The notes beneath the pieces were generated by a model. It was not told where the DNA came from, ran no database searches, and worked only from the letters and a program-made list of their open reading frames with translations. The translations under genes and the position numbers were made by a program. A DNA stretch of 64,000 bases from Myotis daubentonii (Eukaryota; Chordata; Mammalia; Chiroptera; Vespertilionidae), in NCBI RefSeq assembly GCF_963259705.1, contig NC_081844.1:15237715-15301714 (forward strand), read 5' to 3'. Below are positions 25,501 to 34,500 of this stretch, in pieces. Each line of letters starts with the position of its first letter. Positions within the stretch are counted from its first letter, which is position 1.

Positions 25501-28500
25501 CAGGATGAGGACGTGGCCTGCCCCCAGGGCGGAGCACATTATGGGGCTGGAGTCGCCTGCTCAGAAAGTGAGTTCCTGGGGGTCGGATCCACCCTCCCTG
25601 CCAGGCTCCAGGAAAGGACCAGAGTCTCAATGGGTATTCCTCGCAAGGCTCTGGGGCCTCTGCCACTGGCTGAGCAAAAAAGGAATGCAGAGGTTAATTC
25701 TTGTTAAGTAAGAAGGTGGGGGCAAGAGGGACTCCCCCAACCCCACCCACAGAACCTTGCTTGATGGCTGAATGGGTTTGGGTTAGGGAATAACCAGGGT
25801 GTCTGGGGGCCTTCGGTTTGAATCTCAGAGCCACTGTAGACTCTTTAAGCAACCTTGGGCAAATTATGTGGCTGAGAATCCTTGCTCTTAGCAGGAGGAT
25901 GGTTCTGAGGTTAGCAAAGTATGAAGACCATGCTAGGTGCTCAGCGCACACCACTTCCCTCCTTACCTTCCACCCTCCTCTGTAGGTCATTTTCTGTTGC
26001 ACAGCCTGGAGGTGATTTTGCTTCCTGGTGACTCCCTGGGCATACTACAAAGACTAAAAATATAGAAGGGGAAACCCTGCCAGGATTCAGAATGACCGAG
26101 GGTGTGAAGCCTCCCTCCCATGCTGAGAGAGAGGACCAGAGGACGGCTTTCAGGCGTGTCATCTCCTGATCCCCAAACTCCACTCTCCCCACCCCGGCCT
26201 TTTAAAACCACTCCCTCGTGAATCAGGGAGGCAGGAGAGAGAGGCCCAGGATCTGAGACCAGACCCTGCCTGCCACTTACTGCTGATCTTGGCAAAGTTA
26301 GCTAACCACTATGATCCACAATTGTTTTTTCGAGAAACTGAAAATTAAACATGACAATGACTATATGCAGGTGCTTGATAAAAAAATGATGCGCTGTCAT
26401 CTACTATCTCGGAGCACGAGGGAGAAGATTAAACCTTGAGCTCAGTCAATTCAAGTCTCTCATCAACGCCCTTAAGACTCACTCAGTATTTCCTCAGCCT
26501 GTTAAGGCAGGACGCTGGATGCCAGCGCTGGCTTCTTCGGGCAGACGTCCCAAGCTATTGCATCCTGTCTGAGAGGAGAGCCTGAGATCATCACCCGTAC
26601 AGTCCCCTGGGGGAACACATCCACAGAGAGAGGCGGTCTCACCACTGTCATGGCTTATTAATTCATTTATATCTGTAATACACCTCCCGCCCCCAAAAAA
26701 GGGGCATTTAGATAACATAAACCTAAATAAAACTCAAGGTAGCATAAAATAAAAGCAGATGAAAGAAAAGTAGATATTGGCAAAAAGACTAAATCTACAT
26801 ACAATAATGTTACACACATTGGAAAATAGATCTATATCACTCCCAAAAGAATTGGACCCACGTATTAGAGGGTTCTTTTTGGGTAAAGAGAACGTTGTTA
26901 TTGTTTGTCATCATCCTTATTATTATTTGCTTTTCATATGGGACATCTCAAGCTACTCAAAAGCAGAGAGAATAATATAACGAACCCTAATGGACCCGTT
27001 AAAGATTGCACAATTTCCAACGTTTAGCCCATCTGCACTGATACCTGCGGAGGCGTCCAACAGGACACTCAGAAGGGGAAGAGGAAGTGGGCTGGTGCTC
27101 CTCAAGGACGGTGACCTTGAGAGAGGGAGACCGCGAGTCAGTTCCAGAAGGTGGTGGTAGGCAGGCAGGGACGGGGGTTTGTCTCAGTTCAGGAATCAGA
27201 AGTCGAACGCTTGGGAAGGGGTGAGGGGTCTCGGGTCTTGCTTGAGCACAGTGTCTGCCCTCCGCAGCCGCCCCTGACCTGGTCCTCAATGCGGAGATTG
27301 TCCAGCAGAGCACCTACCTGGAGGACCGGCCCATGTTCATACTCCAGTGCGCCATGGAGGAGAACTGCCTCTCGGCCTCGGCTGCCCAGACCAACCCCAC
27401 CACGGGCCACCGGCGGCTGCTGCGCTTTTCCTCCCAGATCCACAACAACGGCCAGTCCGACTTCCGGCCCAAGAACGGCCGCCATGCGTGGATCTGGCAT
27501 GACTGCCACAGGTGAGGCCTCCCTTCCGTCTGCAAGGCCCCGATGGGACTGAGAATCACAGGGGCACAGAGAGACCTCACAGTCCAGGGGGCCGGGGTTC
27601 CTAAGTTGGAGGGAGTCGGTCTGCCCCACTCGCCTGCCAGTCTCCCCTCCCAGTCGCCCTGGCCCACCCCCGCTTCCCTGAGCCCATTCTCTCTGGCCTC
27701 CCATGCCTCTAACACTAGGAAAGAGGCCTCGCTTTGAGAACCCCATGCCCCTCCACTGACCTGTCAACAGTGTTCAAGTGTGTCCACAGGAGGTTGGTCC
27801 TCTACAGGGTGCTTGGGGGTCTGCAATGATTGGACCCTAGGTTCACCTAAAAATACATTTTAAATACCAGTATGTGTTTTAAGTATTTCTAGGAAGACAG
27901 TGGGTTTGGAGAAAAGTGTTCTAGTCCCAGGAGTCCAGAGACCTGGTCTCTCAACCCCGCTGTGCCTCTAACAAGCTGTGCAATGTCAGGACATCTGGGC
28001 CACGTCACCCAGGACCTCTGCTGTCCCTTCCAGGCCCCCGTCTGTGGGTCAGATCCCAGGGCTGTAAATCCTGGACAAGGGCAGAGTGAAATCCTGGAGC
28101 CAGCTCTAGCTGGAACCAACAGAATCCACCTCATTCATCTCCTGCATTTTCTTTTTTTTTGGCCTTGATTCTAACTCTAATTCAGAGCCCACTGCCCCTG
28201 CTTGTTCATGTTTTCCTGCTCAGACCTGGCTGGGCAGGTAGAGGGAACAGAAGGAGCACACTTTTGAAAAGGAAGGGAGGCAGGCCCAGGCGTGGGTCCA
28301 GTGAGTGCCCGTCTCTGTCCTCAGAATCCCATCTACACAGCAGAGCTTTGGCACGTGGTCCCTGCTTCTCACAGCGAGGCCATGGGCTGGCGTGTCTGCC
28401 GTCACTGCTACGCCCCGGGGCCCGGTGCATTCGAATCTAATCTAGCAGGATCACCACGCGTCTGTGTGCACACCACAGCCTGAGGAGCCCGGTCTAACTC

Positions 28501-31500
28501 ATCTCCAGGCGTCCTTCCTGCCCTATAATGTAGTGATCACTGTTAGGGACCCCCTCTAAGTGCCAGGCACGGGGCACCCTCACTTTCAGGGCTAAGGAGG
28601 AGGCTCCGTGTTGGTGTGACACAAGAAGTTACTGGGCAGGGAACCCCACTCGGGCCGTCTGACCCCAACGTGTGTGCTCTTTCTGTCCCCTCCGCCGACC
28701 CTCCATCAGAAACCTGTCTGCTTTATCACAGAACAACTGAGGGCCTAGTCACATTCGAATCAGTTTGGGGATAGAGTTGTTCAACTCATTTGGAAAGAAA
28801 GGACTAGGGCAGAACGTAGGGTTGCCGGTTTTCCTTTATAACGACTGTCCCTATGTTCTGAAAGTTGTCATCGGCCAAAGAACTTGTGCTTTTCATACGG
28901 AAGCGTGTCGGTGCAGGGTGGAAGGCAAAGGGTAAAATGAGAATCAGGACCGCCTTGGTGCCTGATTTCCGTGGGGAACACATGGAGGAGGCCTGGGCCT
29001 GCGGGCGGACGCCGCCTGTGCGTCTATAAGTGGAAGATAATTGCATCTCTGCCCCACACATGACAGTCCACCCAGACATTACATGGCCCGCGTGTCTGTG
29101 CGACATATGCTGGCTCTCCTCTGAGAAAGCACCAGGGGACATCGCGAAAGTGCTGCTCCGATCGCCGCCCCTGCTTTTCCTGGGGTCTGTCATTTCCTTG
29201 CTTACACATGTTCCAGTAAATGGTTTGGGAGGCTGGGCGGGGAAGAACATGGGGCTGAGCATGTGTCCCTTCAGACCTCCCCTGCTGGCCTAGAACTGAG
29301 AACCTGTGGCCAGAGGATCCGGGGGGCATGGGAGCCCCCGCTCAGCCCCCGGAGCTCTGGGGACTCCCCAGGCTCCGCGGGAGGCCTTTCTACAGGACTC
29401 CTGGCCCCAAATCTTTATGGGGTCCCTGTGGGAGTCTGATGAAAGCTAGCCCTTCCTCCACTCAAAAAAATTATTTTTTTCTAGAATATTTAACATCCTG
29501 GCTCAGCAGATCCACAGATACTCTGAACCCATCTCTGGATCCAAAGTTGAGAACCCTGGTTCGAATTAGTGCAAACGAGGAAAGCCATCGCTCCCAGCTG
29601 AATGGGTCCTACAATGAGAAACAGGGCTATGTTCTTCGAAAGCCCCAGGATGACACAGAGGGGTGATCACTGTTAGGGACCCCAGTCTCCTTCCTCAAAC
29701 ACTGGGCTCGAGTCTTTTGGCAGCGTCCTTCCTTTATCCATCTTACAATGGCTCCATCAAGGGTCACATTATTCTGTCTCCTCAGTGTTCTGGTATTTCT
29801 TTCCAAGCAAAGTTTTCCTGTCTTTACCTCTCCTCTCAGACGTCCAAAGGTTAGGGCACCTCAGCCTGGGAAGAAGAAGTATAAACCCTCATTACCAGGA
29901 TGCACCTTCCCATCTTCCGGGGTGGGGCATGCATGGGTGATGGGGTGGGGTGCCCTGGGCCCTCCAGCCAGCCAGCTGGGAGGGAGACATGGCCCAGGGG
30001 TGTTGTCCACATGCTGGAGAGGCAAGGCAGAGGGGCTTCAGACTGCAGCGAGCTACAGCTGGGAGGCTCAAACCAGCTGTTTCATCCCCGGGGTTCACAG
30101 GGGGAAACTGAACTGCAATCAAGTTTGCAGAGGCGGGGGTGGGGGGGGGGTGGGAGGAGGTCAGCCTCATAACAGTTTGTCTGTGGTCTCCGTCTGAGTT
30201 TTGTTTAGACAACGGAACATAACCCTATTTCTCTTCCGTCTTCCAGCTGGTAAACAGGGTAACAGAAGCTGTTCTCAGAAAGATGCAGACATGTTTTAGG
30301 CAGTGAGTCAGACCTCAGCCTCCTCTTGCTCCTCCAAGGAGCCGAAAGAGACTTTCAGAGTCATCGCTCAGCTGCCACAGAATGTGTCCTTGTGAATGTG
30401 CCAGTGGCCCTGGCTCGGCTTCGTTTACCCAGAAACATGAGTGACCTGGGAAAAGCCCAGCGTAGGAACTTAGGACATTATTTTCAGCAAAGGCAAACAC
30501 AGGAGGAAGAGGAAAAGAACCTCTCATTTCCTCTCTGAAAAGCTACCCTTCTAATCCCCCTCTTCCCTCCATCCTCTGCTGCGCCAGTCCCAGCGGAGGG
30601 AGCCTGAGGCCAGCCAGGCGGCTGGGCGGGGAGAAGCCACCGTGGGCCTGGGAATAATGGCAGGAATGGTAGTGGTGGTGGTGATAATAAAAACACTCCT
30701 CTTACTAAGGGGAAGGTTGGCAATAAGGAGAGAGTGGACAGGCACTGTGCCCCCTCTGTCACAGCCGAGGGTTCGGCATTTCTGCATTATCCTATCCTAC
30801 TCCTGAGGCGGGGCCGTGTTGCCATTCTCTCTTCCCGAGGAGACAACTCTGGTCACGCGTAGGCAACGCAAGGGCTCCTGCTCCCGTGCCTTGGCGCCCT
30901 GTCCGTCTCCCCCGTTCCCAGATGTCCCCTGTGAGAGGGAGGCAGGCGTGTTCGGTAGTCGCAGGCTCTGACACACACGTTGCAGCTCAGGACGGCCGGC
31001 CAGCCAGTGCCTCAGAGGCCCCGCAGCCACGTCCCCCTCGTGCGCTCTGCACCAAATGCATCACTTTCCAGGAATCTGCATCTGTTCTCAATTCCTCCCA
31101 TCTCCACCCAGCGAGAAGGGGCGCTGTATGTAAACAGGGAGCCGGCTGCACAGCAACCCCTCCTCTGCTTCGCTCCCTCCGCAGCTGCCTGGCCCCTCGT
31201 GTGCATTTGCTCCGTGCAGGGAGCACAGACTTCCTGCTGCTCACTTCCAGCTGCGGCTGACCACCCTGCACCCTGCTCCTGCTCCTGCCGGCCTGTCCCT
31301 GGGACACGTTAGGGCCTGCTCGTCTGCCTCTCCCCTACTCCACGGACCCTCCCCATCCTCTTCTTTCCCTCTCCACCATATTCCCCCTTCAAAAAGTTTT
31401 CAAAAGACATTGAACAGTAACTTTTACTAGCCTGCGGGATGGGTACCAAATAGGAAGGGGCTGTGAGAGCCACTGGAGTGCTGGAGGGGGAAAGGGGTGT

Positions 31501-34500
31501 TAGAGGCACTCAGAACAGATACCTTAGTTTATTGAGCTTATTGTACACCAGGCCCTGTGCTCATCCATTCATCTCACTAATTCCCACACCTCATGCATTC
31601 CGTTCGTTATTATTCCCATTTAGCTGATGAGAGAACTGAGGCCCAGGAGCTGCTGCCTCACTCTGGACCCCACATAAACATCCTGGTACCACCTTATGCC
31701 ATCGCCCCTCCTCTCCCATCAGCCACCCCTTTGGACCACGCTACTCAAGGTGTCCCCACAAGCAAATCGCCAGCCAGGCAGTTGCTAGCAGGCGGCAGTT
31801 GCTCCCCAAACTGACTCCCCGGCCCTGTCTCCCACCCCAGGCACTACCACAGCATGGAAGTGTTCACCCACTACGATCTCCTGAACCTCAATGGCACCAA
31901 GGTGGCAGAGGGCCACAAGGCCAGCTTCTGCTTGGAGGACACGGAATGTGAAGGAGGTATCTTTGTGGGGGTGCTTGAGGGGCTACAGAGGGACACCATG
32001 GCCTAACAGCTGTGCCCACCCAGCCCAGAGCCCAGGTGTGATGCTGGACCCTGGCCACTGCTGACTCCCCACATGACCTTTCTCTATGGGGGCTTCCATG
32101 GCTACACTCAGGGTGTGGGCAAGGCCTGGCTATAAAGGCGCCAGGATCCCCAGAGTTATGCTGATGGGCACTGGTAAGGCTCTAACCCTTGGACCAGAGA
32201 CATAGCCCCCTCCCACTCTGGCTGCCACAGCCATTCTCCCTGTGTCCCAAATCCAAGTGCCCTTGCCCCACAGGCTCTTACCCTTCAAGCTGGAGCTCAA
32301 ACGAGCCCGTCTGCAACTCCCAGACTCTCAGCTCCCCCAGGCAGAGGCAGCACCCTGCTCACACTGCTAAGAGGCCGCCCACCGGCACTGTGGGCGCACC
32401 TGCCCTCCCGGCATGGCTGGGGCTCTTCAAGGGGAGACACCGGATTCTTCTCGGTACACCCAGTGCATCGAGTAGTGTCCGACGTGGCAGCCTCTCAATA
32501 AATGTGGCCGCCACTGATGTGCCATGAGACCACACAAGTGGGTTTTGAGCACCTACTGTGTGCCATATGAGCCGCTGGCCCAGTAAGGGTCAGACAAACA
32601 AACCAGACCTGAGCCCAAATTCAAGTGCTGATTGTCCAGAGAGAGACAAGATGACCCCACAGTAAGCTAAACATTAAATGTCACGGCTTTTCCCGACAAG
32701 CATGAGCTTCGTTCCCAGGCCAATGGTTCCTCAGAAAGGCCAAGGTGGGCCATAGTGGCCAGGGAAGGCTTCGTGGAGGAGGGGGACTCTGGCTGGGATG
32801 TGGGGAGGAAATTGGGTATGGAGTTCTATTGAAAGAGAGGGGATCAGACACCACACAATGGGGTGGCATGCTGAGCCCTGCTGAAGCTGAGGCTGGGGGG
32901 CTTGGGGAAGGAAGGGAGACGCTGAGGGCGGGGCCTGGGATGTCACACACCCAGCAGGGCTGTTTGAGGTCCTGTGGGGAGGGTGGCGCAGAGGGCGGAG
33001 GCACCGCGTGTGCCTGGTGACGGGTTCCCTCGGTACCTGCCTGCAGACATCCAGAAGAATTACGAGTGTGCCAACTTTGGCGAGCAGGGCATCACCATGG
33101 GCTGCTGGGACGTGTACCGCCATGACATCGACTGCCAGTGGGTGGACATCACCGACGTGCCGCCTGGAGACTACCTGTTTCAGGTGAGGGCGTAGGAAGG
33201 CGTTCTGGGCCCCGGTGGATGGAAGGAAGGGTCTTTTTCCCAGGGAGGGGAGGGCAGCCTCCTTTCTGTTGGTGCCCAAATAAAACACGTACATGGAGGC
33301 CAGCCTGTCTAAAGTGCAGGAGTCCTGCGCCCAGAGGCCTGTGCGCTCAGTCCGGGAACCTGAGTATGTGAGGCATGCAGGCTGGGCAGGGCGGGGGCGG
33401 GAGGTGGACTGCCGACCTGAGACGTTGGCACTCAATTCACTTAACATCTGGTGCTTTCAAATCAAAATGCATCTGCAGCCAGACGTGGTCCTCAGGCCAG
33501 GAATCTGTCCCACAGGCGTTAAGGCCACCAGCCCCGTTTGCTCCCTTGGAACTACACTCTCACCTCCCCCGGGCTTCTCCGGCATCCTCACCCTGCCGTG
33601 GTCTGTGCTGTCAAGGCTGAAAGCAGTCACAGAAAAAGGCTGTTATAACGGAGCATGTCTGGCCCTGGAGACAACCTGTCCAGTGACTGTGCACTTGCCA
33701 GGGCTCCCACGTACTCCGTCTGGGGGGGAGGCCAGCCCTGGGGAGGAGCCAAGGAGGCTTGCCCCCCCCCCCCCCACCTTCCTGCAAGTGGCTGTATGCT
33801 CCAGCCAGGGCCCTGACCCGTGGGAGACAAGCCCGCCCCGGGTCTCGCCTCCTGCAGGTGCACTTGTGCCCTTACAGGCTTCCTCACACCCTCTCATTTC
33901 CCCACCTTCTTGCTTTCCAGCTTGCCCCATGGGTGGCAAAGTCGGTGACCAGAAATGTGTCATTGTGCCTTGAAAGCTTTCCCCAGGGGGCACTCAGCCA
34001 GCCCAGGGCCCCGCCCACAGTCCCCACCTAATGGCAGCCCTGGGATGGACCAACACCTGCAGAGAAGTAACCACAGAGGGACTTCAAGAGTCTCCCTGGC
34101 AATTTCAGAGGCTAGGAATCAGACAGCCAAGCACTTTTCCACCCACAAGCCCAAAACCGCAGACTTGGAGCGGCCCCGCCAAAGGGCAGTGCTCTGTGTT
34201 TTAAAAACGGAACCTCTGTGTCTGTGCACGTACGCCGTGGAGGGCGGCTTGCGTTGGAGGTTTGCTGTCACTTTGCTGGGTGCGTGCGTACCATCGTGCA
34301 TTCTGTCCTGGCGGGCGCCCTCTGTGTAATGACTGGCCCAGCGGAGACCGATGGCAGGCACTGCCTGGTGTCATCACCAGCGATGGCCATCACTGTTACT
34401 CATCTGACAGCCAGGCAAACCCAGCTCACGCCTACTCTATAGTCTGCGTTCTCCACCCCTGAACTATACAACCCACAAATTAGTGCACTGTGGGCACGTT

